A model generated the notes under the pieces. That model saw nothing but the letters and a program-made list of their open reading frames with translations, had not been told where the DNA came from and ran no database searches. The position numbers were made by a program, and so were the translations under genes. Of a stretch of 64,000 bases of DNA, positions 16,473-24,605 are shown one piece after another. Origin of the DNA: Nocardia vaccinii NBRC 15922 (GTDB taxonomy: Bacteria > Actinomycetota > Actinomycetes > Mycobacteriales > Mycobacteriaceae); the NCBI RefSeq assembly GCF_001613305.1, contig NZ_BDCC01000060.1, forward strand, positions 1 to 64,000, written 5' to 3'. Position 1 is the stretch's first letter. The number at the start of each line of letters is the position of its first letter.

Positions 16473-17666
16473 TCATCCGGCCGATCGGATGATGAGCGCA
16501 TCGCCCTGGCCGCCGCCGCCGCACAGGGCCGCCGCGCCGACACCGCCGCCGCGGCGCTTCAACTCCAGCGCCAGATGCAGCACGATGCGGGCGCCGGACA
16601 TGCCCAGAGGGTGGCCGATGGCGATCGCGCCGCCGTTGACGTTCACCCTTTCCGGATCGATACCCAGCTTCCGGGCCGACGCGATCCCGACGACCGCGAA
16701 CGCCTCGTTGATCTCCACCACGTCCAAGTCGGTCGGTGAAATACCCTCCCGCGCACAGGCTTTGGCAATCGCGTTGGCGGGCTGCTCCTGCAGGGTGGAG
16801 TCCGGGCCGGCCACCACGCCCGCCGCGCCGATCTCCGCGATCCAGCTCAGGCCGAGCTCCTGGGCCTTGGCCTTGCTCATCACGACCACCGCGGCGGCGC
16901 CGTCGGAGATCTGGGAGGCCGAACCCGCGGTGATGGTGCCGTCCGGGGCGAAGGCGGGACGCAGCTTGGCCAGCGATTCGACGGTCGTATCGGCCCGAAT
17001 CCCCTCGTCCTGGCTCACCACGATCGGATCGCCCTTGCGCTGCGGCACTGACACCGGCGTCACCTCGTCGGTGAACACACCGTTCTTCCAGGCCGAGGCG
17101 GCATTGCGGTGTGAGGCGGCGGCGAAAGCGTCCTGATCCTCGCGGCTGATGGCGTCCACGGCATTGCGGGCGTCGGTCAGCACGCCCATCGCCTGACCGG
17201 TGAAGATGTCCTGCAGGCCGTCGGCGATCATGTGATCGTCCAGGGTCGCGTCGCCGTATTTGAACCCTTCGCGGCTCTTGGTCAGCAGATGCGGCGCGCG
17301 GCTCATCGATTCCTGCCCACCGGCCACAACGATTTCGTACTCACCCGCGCGAATCAGCTGATCCGCCAACGCGATCGCGTTGATGCCCGAGAGGCACACC
17401 TTGTTGACCGTCAGCGCCGGGACATCCATCGGGATACCGGCGGCCACCGCGGCCTGACGCGCGGGAATCTGGCCCGCACCCGCGGTCAGCACCTGACCCA
17501 TGATCACGTAGTCGACCTGTTCGGGCGCGACGCCGCTCCTGTCCAGTGCCGCCTTGATCGCGAAACCGCCCAGATCCGAGCCGCTGAATCCGGACAGACC
17601 GCCGAGCAGCCTACCGACAGGTGTCCGGGCTCCGGCGACGATGACGGAAGTATGTGCATCAGACAT
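16473..17666 (-). CDS. Acetyl-CoA C-acetyltransferase (thiolase)
   Basis: A 397-residue thiolase. The acyl-accepting cysteine is in NKVCLSGINAIALA (about residue 89), the catalytic histidine in GHPLGMSGAR (about 353) and the second cysteine in CGGGGQGDA (about 379). Such enzymes split acetoacetyl-CoA into two acetyl-CoA, or run in reverse. It starts 8 bp inside the 3' end of the upstream scoB-like gene on the same strand (overlap 17659-17666). Together with ScoA/ScoB it would complete acetoacetate breakdown, the end of leucine and ketone-body catabolism. Confidence 0.9.
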   Translation of the reverse strand: MSDAHTSVIVAGARTPVGRLLGGLSGFSGSDLGGFAIKAALDRSGVAPEQVDYVIMGQVLTAGAGQIPARQAAVAAGIPMDVPALTVNKVCLSGINAIALADQLIRAGEYEIVVAGGQESMSRAPHLLTKSREGFKYGDATLDDHMIADGLQDIFTGQAMGVLTDARNAVDAISREDQDAFAAASHRNAASAWKNGVFTDEVTPVSVPQRKGDPIVVSQDEGIRADTTVESLAKLRPAFAPDGTITAGSASQISDGAAAVVVMSKAKAQELGLSWIAEIGAAGVVAGPDSTLQEQPANAIAKACAREGISPTDLDVVEINEAFAVVGIASARKLGIDPERVNVNGGAIAIGHPLGMSGARIVLHLALELKRRGGGVGAAALCGGGGQGDALIIRSAG

Positions 17667-18312
17667 GGGCTTGTTCCTCCAGTGCGACGATCAGTTCGTA
17701 ACCTGTTGCGGCGGTGATCTGTTCGACGGTCACATCGGGCGCGAGCTCGCGCAGCAGCAGCGTGCCGTCCCGCACATCGATGACGCCGAGATCGGTGATG
17801 ATGCGATGCACCACGGCCTTGCCGGTCAACGGCAGCGAGCACCGCTCGACGATCTTGGGGCCGCCGTCACGGTCGGTGTGTTCCATGACCACGATGACGC
17901 GCCGGGCGCCGTGCACCAGATCCATGGCGCCGCCCATCCCCTTGACCATCTTGCCGGGCACCATCCAGTTGGCCAGATCGCCCTCGCGCGAGACCTGCAT
18001 ACCACCCAGCACCGCGGTATCGATGTGCTCGCCGCGAATCATGCCGAACGACAACGCCGAATCGAAGAACGCAGCGCCCGGATTCACCGTCACGGTTTCC
18101 TTGCCCGCGTTGATGAGGTTCGGGTCGACCTCGTCCTCGGTCGGATACGGACCGGTGCCCAGGATGCCGTTCTCCGAGTGCAGCACCACGTTCACGCCCT
18201 CGGGAAGGTGGTTCGGAATCAAGGTCGGCAGTCCGATCCCCAGGTTCACGTACTCACCGTCGGCCATCTCGGCCGCCGCACGCGCCGCCATCTGTTCTCG
18301 CGTCCAGCTCAC
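17659..18312 (-). CDS. scoB: 3-oxoacid CoA-transferase subunit B
   Basis: A 217-residue beta subunit of succinyl-CoA:3-ketoacid CoA-transferase. The catalytic glutamate is in SENGILGTGPYP (about residue 47), the family's signature. It pairs with the alpha subunit encoded just upstream, with an ATGA-type 4-bp overlap. The complex moves CoA from succinyl-CoA to acetoacetate. Pca-type 3-oxoadipate transferase is the main alternative, but the neighbouring thiolase and leucine genes favour acetoacetate. Confidence 0.88.
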   Translation of the reverse strand: MSWTREQMAARAAAEMADGEYVNLGIGLPTLIPNHLPEGVNVVLHSENGILGTGPYPTEDEVDPNLINAGKETVTVNPGAAFFDSALSFGMIRGEHIDTAVLGGMQVSREGDLANWMVPGKMVKGMGGAMDLVHGARRVIVVMEHTDRDGGPKIVERCSLPLTGKAVVHRIITDLGVIDVRDGTLLLRELAPDVTVEQITAATGYELIVALEEQAHV

Positions 18313-19100
18313 GCTGCGTCCTTTCCGTCACGAGTGGGGCGCTGCGTGGTGACGCTCCGCACCGTCCTCTTCTCGATCCGTTTTTCCTGCACACCCGTAT
18401 GCACCAGTCGCTGGACGAACACGCCCGGCAGATGCACCTTCGACGGGTCCAGCTCGCCCGCCTCGACGAGGTTCTCCACCTGCACGATCGTGGTGCGACC
18501 GGCCATCGCGGCCAGCGGATTGAAGTTCATCGCGGTCTTGTCGAAGACGAGATTGCCGAGGGTGTCGCCGACTTCGGCGTGTACCAGCGCGAAGTCGGCG
18601 ACGATCGACTCCTCGAGTACGTAGGTGCGGCCGCGGAACTCGCGCGTCTCCTTGGGCGGGGACGCGATCGCCACCGAGCCGTCGGCGTGGTAGCGCCAGG
18701 GCAGCCCGCCCTCGGAGATCGGCGTCCCGACCCCGGCCGGGGTGTAGAACGCCGGGATTCCGGCGCCGCCCGCGCGCAGCCGCTCGGCGAGGGTGCCCTG
18801 CGGGGTGAGCTCCACTTCCAGCTCGCCCGTCAGGTATTGCCGCGCGAACTCCTTGTTCTCCCCGACGTACGACGCGGTGACGCGGCGAATCCGCCCGGCC
18901 GACAACAGAATTCCCAGCCCCCAGTCGTCGACGCCGCAGTTGTTGGAGAACACCTCGAGCCCCGACACCCCGCGATCGGACAGCGCGCCGATCAACTCGT
19001 TCGGGATGCCGCACAGGCCGAATCCGCCCACCGCGAGCGAAGCTTCGTCGGGGATGTCCGCGACGGCCTCGGCCGCCGAATCGTATATCTTCACCGCCAC
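18309..19100 (-). CDS. scoA: 3-oxoacid CoA-transferase subunit A
   Basis: A 263-residue alpha subunit of the CoA-transferase. The N terminus VAVKIYDSAAEAVADIPDEA leads to the CoA-binding glycine motif VGGFGLCGIPNELIGAL. GTG 19100 is used as start; GTG at 19094 is also possible, and neither has a strong ribosome binding site. It is the first gene of the scoA-scoB-thiolase operon and is divergent from an IclR gene 164 bp away. Two dyads in that gap are probable control sites. Confidence 0.87.
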   Translation of the reverse strand: MAVKIYDSAAEAVADIPDEASLAVGGFGLCGIPNELIGALSDRGVSGLEVFSNNCGVDDWGLGILLSAGRIRRVTASYVGENKEFARQYLTGELEVELTPQGTLAERLRAGGAGIPAFYTPAGVGTPISEGGLPWRYHADGSVAIASPPKETREFRGRTYVLEESIVADFALVHAEVGDTLGNLVFDKTAMNFNPLAAMAGRTTIVQVENLVEAGELDPSKVHLPGVFVQRLVHTGVQEKRIEKRTVRSVTTQRPTRDGKDAA

Positions 19101-19146
19101 TTGGGTACCGCACCTTTCGTCCACTGAACGGACGTCACACTGCTTC

Positions 19147-19168
19147 CCCGATAGTGAACAATATCGGG
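19147..19168. promoter_or_regulatory. Inverted repeat CCCGATA-8-TATCGGG, probable IclR site
   Basis: Perfect 7-bp arms separated by GTGAACAA, in the divergent region between scoA and the IclR gene. Position and size fit an operator for the IclR regulator. Inferred. Confidence 0.55.
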
Positions 19169-19197
19169 CTCTACCTCGAAAGCGTCTCGAATGAAGT

Positions 19198-19212
19198 GCT
19201 CGATATTCGAGC
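19198..19212. promoter_or_regulatory. Palindrome GCTCGA-TAT-TCGAGC
   Basis: A perfect 6-3-6 dyad 53 bp before the IclR start codon. It may be a second IclR site; it lies upstream of the -10-like TATGCT. Confidence 0.5.
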
Positions 19213-19264
19213 GGTTCACCGCCATGGCGTCCACATAATGAACGCGGTCGGCTATGCTGGACGA

Positions 19265-20038
19265 ATGCCTCGGTCAACGCAGGAGAGCTCGCATGTGGTC
19301 GAGCGAGCCGCGCGCCTGCTGCGGGCCATCAGCGCGTACCGCTCCGATGGCGCATCGACCACCGAATTGGCGAATACCACCGGCCTGGCCCGGCCGACCG
19401 CACACCGACTGCTGGTCTCGCTGGCGGAACAGGGCCTCGCGGACCGGGACGCTAAGACCGGACGCTGGTCGCTCGGCCCCGAGCTGTATCTGCTCGGCGC
19501 GGTGGCCACGAACCGATACGACATCACGGACCACGCTCGCGACATCGTCGAACAGATCTCCCGGCTCACCGGTGAGAGCGCCTTCCTGTCCGCGCATCGA
19601 GGCGACGAGACGGTCTGCATCCTGTGTCGTGAGGGCAGTTTCCCGCTGCGTTCGCATGTCCTGCACGAGGGCAAACGTTTTCCGCTGGGCGTGGCCTCGG
19701 CGGGCCTGGCCATTCTGAGTCACCTCCCGGCCCGGGAGATCGACGACTACCTCCGGCACACCGATCTCGCACCCGAGTGGGGCGAGGTGCATTCGGAAGA
19801 GCAAGTGCGACAACGCATCCGGACGACCCTGGCCGACGGGTACGCCGTGAATCCCGGACTCATCGTCGAGGGCAGCTGGGGTATCGGGGCCGCGGTGTTC
19901 GACCGGGGCGGACGCCCCGCGTGGGCCCTGAGCCTGACCGGCGTCGAGACCCGCTTCCGGGAACCGAGACGAACCGAATTGGGCAGGCTGCTGCTCGAGC
20001 ATGCCCATCGGCTCTCGGTCCGGCTCAAATCCCTCTGA
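19265..20038 (+). CDS. IclR family transcriptional regulator
   Basis: A 257-residue IclR regulator. The N-terminal winged HTH (about residues 10-70) reads VVERAARLLRAISAYRSDGA, then STTELANTTGLARPTAHRLL. The effector domain follows (ALAILSHLPAREIDDYL, GYAVNPGLIVEGSWGIGAAVF). ATG 19265 comes about 9 bp after a -10-like TATGCT (19250-19255) without a ribosome binding site, so the mRNA may be leaderless. It faces the scoA-scoB-thiolase operon and is the likely regulator of it; it converges with the CitE-like gene 14 bp downstream. Confidence 0.87.
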   Translation: MPRSTQESSHVVERAARLLRAISAYRSDGASTTELANTTGLARPTAHRLLVSLAEQGLADRDAKTGRWSLGPELYLLGAVATNRYDITDHARDIVEQISRLTGESAFLSAHRGDETVCILCREGSFPLRSHVLHEGKRFPLGVASAGLAILSHLPAREIDDYLRHTDLAPEWGEVHSEEQVRQRIRTTLADGYAVNPGLIVEGSWGIGAAVFDRGGRPAWALSLTGVETRFREPRRTELGRLLLEHAHRLSVRLKSL

Positions 20039-20052
20039 CCGGCCTGTGCTCC

Positions 20053-20889
20053 TCAGCCGACGCGCTGGTCACCCGCTCGCCGCACGATCTGCTCGGCGTG
20101 CCGGAACACCGGAGCATCGACCATCTTGCCCTCGAAGCCGAATACTCCGCGCTCGTTCCCTGCCGCCGCGAGAACCCTTCGGGCCCAGTCCAATTCCTCA
20201 TCAGTGGGTGCGTAGGCCGCGCGAATCACCGCCACCTGTTTCGGGTGGATCGCGACCTTCACATCGAATCCGACCGCGACCGCGTCATCGGCCTCCGCAC
20301 GCAGCCCGTCGAGATTCCCGATATCCAGGAACACCCCGTCCAGCGCCAGCTTGCCGTACGCCTTGGCGGCCAGCAGACAACTCGACCGCAGATGTACCGC
20401 CACATCCCGGTACGTGCCGTCCGCGCGGCGGCTCGCGGTGCCGCCGAGACCGGCGACCAGATCCTCCGCACCCCACATCACGGCTGCCGTATTGGCCGCC
20501 CGCGCCGATTCCGCGACCGTCACCACGCCCAGCGGCGATTCGATCAGGGCGATCACCGGATACGGCGCGAGCGAGGAAACCTGTTCCGCGGATTCACATT
20601 TGGGCAACATCACCCGGGTGTAGCGGGTCTCGCGCAACGCCTCCAGATCCAGGCGCTGATCCTCGGTACCGTGCGCGTTGACGCGCACCACGGTCCGCTC
20701 CGGATCGAGCGGCGTATCGATCATCGCCTGCCGCGCCGCCACCCGATCCGCCGCCGCGACGCCGTCCTCGAGGTCCAGGATCACCACATCGGCGGCAGCC
20801 GCCGCCTTGGCGAACCGTTCGGGTCGATCGGCCGGGCAGAACAACCACGCCGGACCCGCCGGGGTCCAGGACGCCTGCGTCGAATCCAT
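20053..20889 (-). CDS. CitE-like HpcH/HpaI lyase (Rv2498c type)
   Basis: A 278-residue CoA-ester lyase of the citrate-lyase-beta-like family. Signature parts are LFCPADRPERFAKAA (about 15-30), VILDLEDGVAAADR (about 36-50), MLPKCESAEQV and the metal/substrate segment ALIESPLGVV. Its place at the end of an accD1-accA1-acyl-CoA dehydrogenase-maoC operon equals that of M. tuberculosis Rv2498c. That protein is linked to leucine breakdown as a 3-hydroxy-3-methylglutaryl-CoA or citramalyl-CoA type lyase. ATG 20889 has GGAAGGA upstream and follows the maoC stop by 1 bp. Confidence 0.82.
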   Translation of the reverse strand: MDSTQASWTPAGPAWLFCPADRPERFAKAAAAADVVILDLEDGVAAADRVAARQAMIDTPLDPERTVVRVNAHGTEDQRLDLEALRETRYTRVMLPKCESAEQVSSLAPYPVIALIESPLGVVTVAESARAANTAAVMWGAEDLVAGLGGTASRRADGTYRDVAVHLRSSCLLAAKAYGKLALDGVFLDIGNLDGLRAEADDAVAVGFDVKVAIHPKQVAVIRAAYAPTDEELDWARRVLAAAGNERGVFGFEGKMVDAPVFRHAEQIVRRAGDQRVG

Positions 20890-20890
20890 C

Positions 20891-21397
20891 TCACTGTCCT
20901 TCCGGCCGTTTGCGCACCATCGTCTTGCGTACCGCGGTCGCGACGACGTCACCATGCTGATTGCGAGCGGTGTGGGCGAAGGTCACGATGCCCTCCCCCG
21001 GGCGGCTCCTGGACTCTCGCTTCTCCAGGATCTCGGTCTCCGCGTACAGCGTGTCACCGTGGAATACCGGCTTGGGGAACGCGATCTCGGAGAACCCGAG
21101 ATTGCCGACGATCGTGCCCTGCGTCAGCTGCGCCACGGACAGGCCGACGAGGGTGGACAGGGTGAACATGGAATTCACCAGTCGCGCGTTGAACGGCGGC
21201 AGGTCGTCGGCGAACGCGGCGTCCAGGTGCAGCGCCTGGGTGTTCATCGTCAACGTGGTGAACAGGACGTTGTCCGCCTCGGTGACGGTGCGTCCCGGGC
21301 GGTGCTCGTATACCGCGCCGGTCTCGAACTCCTCGAACCACAACCCGCGCTGCACGATTCGGCGCGGCTGCCCGTCGGTCGCCGGTTCCTGGTTCAC
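20891..21397 (-). CDS. MaoC-like hydratase (Rv2499c type)
   Basis: A 168-residue hot-dog-fold protein of the MaoC dehydratase family. The conserved GRTVTEADNVLFTTLTMNTQALHLDAAFA (about 35-63) holds the catalytic Asp/His pair. In this operon its expected role is hydration of 3-methylglutaconyl-CoA to HMG-CoA. Its ATG overlaps the stop codon of the acyl-CoA dehydrogenase gene (ATGA), so the two are translationally coupled. Confidence 0.83.
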   Translation of the reverse strand: MNQEPATDGQPRRIVQRGLWFEEFETGAVYEHRPGRTVTEADNVLFTTLTMNTQALHLDAAFADDLPPFNARLVNSMFTLSTLVGLSVAQLTQGTIVGNLGFSEIAFPKPVFHGDTLYAETEILEKRESRSRPGEGIVTFAHTARNQHGDVVATAVRKTMVRKRPEGQ

Positions 21398-22557
21398 AGT
21401 CCCGCCTCCCGCGCGATCAACATCAACTGCACCTCGGTGGTGCCCTCACCGATCTCCAGGATCTTCGAGTCCCGGTAATGCCGCGCCACGGCGTATTCGT
21501 TCATGAATCCGTAGCCGCCGAAGATCTGCGTCGCGTCCCGGGCGTTGTCCATCGCCGCCTCGCTCGCCGCCAGCTTCGCGATCGCCGCCTGTTTCTTGAA
21601 CGGCTTGCCCGACAACATCAATGCCGCCGCGTCGTAGTACGCGGTGCGGGCGGTGTGCGCACGCGCCTCCATTCGCGCGATCTTGAACGCGATCGCCTGA
21701 TTCGCACCGATCGGCCGCCCGAACGCCTCGCGCTCCTTGGCGTAGCGGACCGATTCGTCGACGCAGCCCTGCGCCGCGCCCACGGACAACGCCGCGATCG
21801 CGATGCGGCCCTCGTCCAGGATCCGCAGGAAGTTCGCGTAGCCGCGCCCGCGCTCCCCGAGCAGATTCTCCCGGGGCACCCGGACGTCGTCGAAGCTGAG
21901 CGGATGGGTGTCCGAGGCATGCCAGCCGACCTTGTCGTAGGCCGGTTCCGCGGTGAATCCGGGGGTCGAGGTGGGCACCAGGATCGTCGAGATCTCCTTC
22001 TTGCCACCGTCTTTCACGCCCGTCACCGCAGTCACGGTGACCAGTTTCGTGATGTCGGTACCGGAGTTGGTGATGAACTGCTTACTGCCGTTGATCACCC
22101 AGTCCGCACCGTCCTCGATGGCGGTGGTGCGCGTGCCCCCGGCGTCGCTGCCCGCCTCGGGTTCGGTCAATCCGAAGGCGGCCAAGGACTTTCCGCTCGT
22201 CAGCCGCGGCAGCCACTCCTGCTTCTGCGCCTCGTTGCCGAAGCGGTACACCGGCATCGCGCCGAGCGAGACGCCCGCCTCGAGAGTGATCGCCACGGAC
22301 TGGTCGACCTTGGCGAGCTCCTCGAGCGCGAGACACAGCGCGAAGTAGTCGCCGCCCTGACCGCCGTACTCCTCCGGGAACGGCAGGCCGAACAGGCCGA
22401 GTTCGGCCATGCCCGCGACCACCTCGTACGGGAAGGTGTGGTTGGCGTCGTGCTCGGCGGCGACCGGCGCGACCACCGACCGGGTGAAGTCGCGGACCGT
22501 CTTCGCCAGCTGGGCGTAGTCGTCCGGTAGCGCCCCCGTGCATAGATAGTCGGTCAT
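21394..22557 (-). CDS. Acyl-CoA dehydrogenase, isovaleryl-CoA dehydrogenase-like (FadE19 type)
   Basis: A 387-residue FAD-dependent acyl-CoA dehydrogenase. FAD and substrate segments are AAFGLTEPEAGSDAGGTRTTA (about 125-145), WVINGSKQFITNSGTD, and the C-terminal QIFGGYGFMNEYAVARHYRD with the end KILEIGEGTTEVQLMLIAR. In the leucine path the substrate would be isovaleryl-CoA, giving 3-methylcrotonyl-CoA, the substrate of the carboxylase encoded upstream. Its ATG overlaps the carboxylase alpha stop by 4 bp (ATGA). A short branched-chain alternative cannot be excluded. Confidence 0.87.
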   Translation of the reverse strand: MTDYLCTGALPDDYAQLAKTVRDFTRSVVAPVAAEHDANHTFPYEVVAGMAELGLFGLPFPEEYGGQGGDYFALCLALEELAKVDQSVAITLEAGVSLGAMPVYRFGNEAQKQEWLPRLTSGKSLAAFGLTEPEAGSDAGGTRTTAIEDGADWVINGSKQFITNSGTDITKLVTVTAVTGVKDGGKKEISTILVPTSTPGFTAEPAYDKVGWHASDTHPLSFDDVRVPRENLLGERGRGYANFLRILDEGRIAIAALSVGAAQGCVDESVRYAKEREAFGRPIGANQAIAFKIARMEARAHTARTAYYDAAALMLSGKPFKKQAAIAKLAASEAAMDNARDATQIFGGYGFMNEYAVARHYRDSKILEIGEGTTEVQLMLIAREAGL

Positions 22558-24605
22558 CTCTCGGCGTCCTTCTCGTTCTGCTCGTTCTGCTCGTTGGGAA
22601 TCACACGCGCCAGCAACTGGTCGACCTTGACCTGATCGCCGGCGCAGACATGGATCTCGACCGTGCCGTCGACCGGCGCGGTGAGAGCGTGTTCCATCTT
22701 CATCGCCTCGACGACCACGATCGTCGTTCCGGCGGTGACGGCGGCGCCGGATTCGACGCCCACCGCGATGACCGAGCCCGGCATCGGGCTGGTCAGCTCC
22801 GCCTCCCCGGCGTGCTCGTCGCCGGCGCGGATGTTCTCCTCCGCCACCTCGCGGATCGTCACGACACCCGAAGACGTTGCCAGCCAGAGGTTTTCGTCCT
22901 GTTCCGCGACTCGGTAGGTCTCGCCGAGGCCGCCGATCCGCACCCGAAGTTCGGACCCGCTCAGCGAGGCCGCGAGCGGTCGGGCCTGGCCGTCCTCGAG
23001 CCTGACGACCGCCGCGCCGGGGCTGCCGGTGATGCCGACGTGCACGACGCGACCGGCCGTCGCGTACCGGAACGTGGTCGGCTGCGGACCGCCCACCCGC
23101 CATCCGCTCGGCACATCCCAGGGATCGGCCGCGCCGGTCGGCCACAGGTTCAACCACCGGTACGCCCCGGCGGCGATGATCTGATCGTCCGAGGGCTCGG
23201 CGGCCACGAAATCCGCCACCCGCCGGTCCAGCAGCCCGGTGTCCAGGCGACCGGCCACCACATCGGGGTCCGCGAGCAGGAAGCGCGTGAACTCGATATT
23301 GGTGACGACACCGAGCACCGCGGTCTCGGCCAGCGCCCGATCGAGCCCGCGCAGCGCCGCCGCGCGATCGGCGCCGTGCGCGATCACCTTCGCCAGCATC
23401 GGGTCGTAATCGCTGCCCACGACCGTCCCCACCCGCAGACCGGAATCGACGCGAACCCCGGAACCGGCCGGTTCGACCAGATCCACGACCGTGCCGCCGG
23501 TGGGCAGGAACCCGCGCGCCGGATCCTCGGCGTAGATGCGCGCCTCGATCGCGTGCCCGGTCATCGTGATGTCGTCCTGGGTGATCGTCAGCTTCTCACC
23601 GGCCGCGACCCGCACCTGCCATTCCACCAGGTCCAGGCCGGTAACCAGTTCGGTGACCGGATGTTCGACCTGCAGCCGGGTGTTCATCTCCATGAAGAAG
23701 AACTCGTCCGGGCGATCCGCGGACACGATGAACTCCACCGTCCCCGCGCCCGCGTAATCGACACTGCGGGCGGTATCGCACGCGGCGGCCCCGATCCGGG
23801 CACGCGTCGCCTCGTCGAGCAGGGGCGAGGGAGCTTCCTCGATCACCTTCTGATGCCGCCGCTGCAGACTGCACTCGCGCTCGCCCAGATGGATCACGTT
23901 GCCGTGCGCATCGGCGAGAATCTGCACCTCGATATGCCTGGGCCGCAACACGAATCGCTCCAGGAACAACGTGTCGTCACCGAATGCGGAGGCCGCCTCA
24001 CGCCGGGCGCTGACCAGCGCGGCGGGCAGATCGGCCGGATTCTCGACCATTCGCATGCCCTTGCCGCCACCGCCCGCCGACGGCTTGACCAGCACCGGAT
24101 ATCCGATGTCCGCGGCGGCGGCGATCAGGTCGGCGTCGGTCAGTCCCGGCTTCGCGATCCCCGGCACCACCGGCACGTCGAACGCCGCGACCGCGTTCTT
24201 CGCGGTGATCTTGTCGCCCATCACCTCGATCGCGTGCGCGGACGGACCGAGGAACGCGATCCCCGCCGCATCCAGTGCCGCGGCGAAATCGGCGTTCTCG
24301 GAAAGGAATCCGTATCCCGGATGCACGGCCTGCGCGCCCGTCCGGCGCGCGGCGTCCACCACCTTGCCGATATCGAGATAGCTCTCCCGCGCCGCGGCGG
24401 GACCGAGCAGCACCGCGACATCCGCCTCGCGCACATGCCGCGCATCCACATCCGCCTCGCTGTACACCGCGACGGACCGGATGCCCATCGCCCGCAGCGT
24501 GCGGATCACCCGCACCGCGATCTCGCCCCGATTGGCCACCAGCACGGTGTGGAAGAGGCGGGGCTCGCCGTCCGCCGATGTCGTCGTCATTCTGCTCATC
24601 GTCAT
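22554..24605 (-). CDS. accA1: Methylcrotonyl-CoA carboxylase alpha subunit (biotin carboxylase + BCCP)
   Basis: A 683-residue biotin-dependent carboxylase alpha chain. The biotin carboxylase domain (about 15-465) begins VLVANRGEIAVRVIRTLRAM and holds the ATP-grasp glycine loop KPSAGGGGKGMRMV. The C-terminal biotinyl domain carries VVEAMKMEHAL (modified lysine near 636). ATG 24605 overlaps the accD stop (TGATG), which supports this start; ATGs at 24599 and 24590 are possible. The C terminus ends in an odd NEQNEQNEK tail written by a short DNA repeat. With AccD1 it forms the 3-methylcrotonyl-CoA carboxylase of leucine breakdown. Confidence 0.88.
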   Translation of the reverse strand: MTMSRMTTTSADGEPRLFHTVLVANRGEIAVRVIRTLRAMGIRSVAVYSEADVDARHVREADVAVLLGPAAARESYLDIGKVVDAARRTGAQAVHPGYGFLSENADFAAALDAAGIAFLGPSAHAIEVMGDKITAKNAVAAFDVPVVPGIAKPGLTDADLIAAAADIGYPVLVKPSAGGGGKGMRMVENPADLPAALVSARREAASAFGDDTLFLERFVLRPRHIEVQILADAHGNVIHLGERECSLQRRHQKVIEEAPSPLLDEATRARIGAAACDTARSVDYAGAGTVEFIVSADRPDEFFFMEMNTRLQVEHPVTELVTGLDLVEWQVRVAAGEKLTITQDDITMTGHAIEARIYAEDPARGFLPTGGTVVDLVEPAGSGVRVDSGLRVGTVVGSDYDPMLAKVIAHGADRAAALRGLDRALAETAVLGVVTNIEFTRFLLADPDVVAGRLDTGLLDRRVADFVAAEPSDDQIIAAGAYRWLNLWPTGAADPWDVPSGWRVGGPQPTTFRYATAGRVVHVGITGSPGAAVVRLEDGQARPLAASLSGSELRVRIGGLGETYRVAEQDENLWLATSSGVVTIREVAEENIRAGDEHAGEAELTSPMPGSVIAVGVESGAAVTAGTTIVVVEAMKMEHALTAPVDGTVEIHVCAGDQVKVDQLLARVIPNEQNEQNEKDAER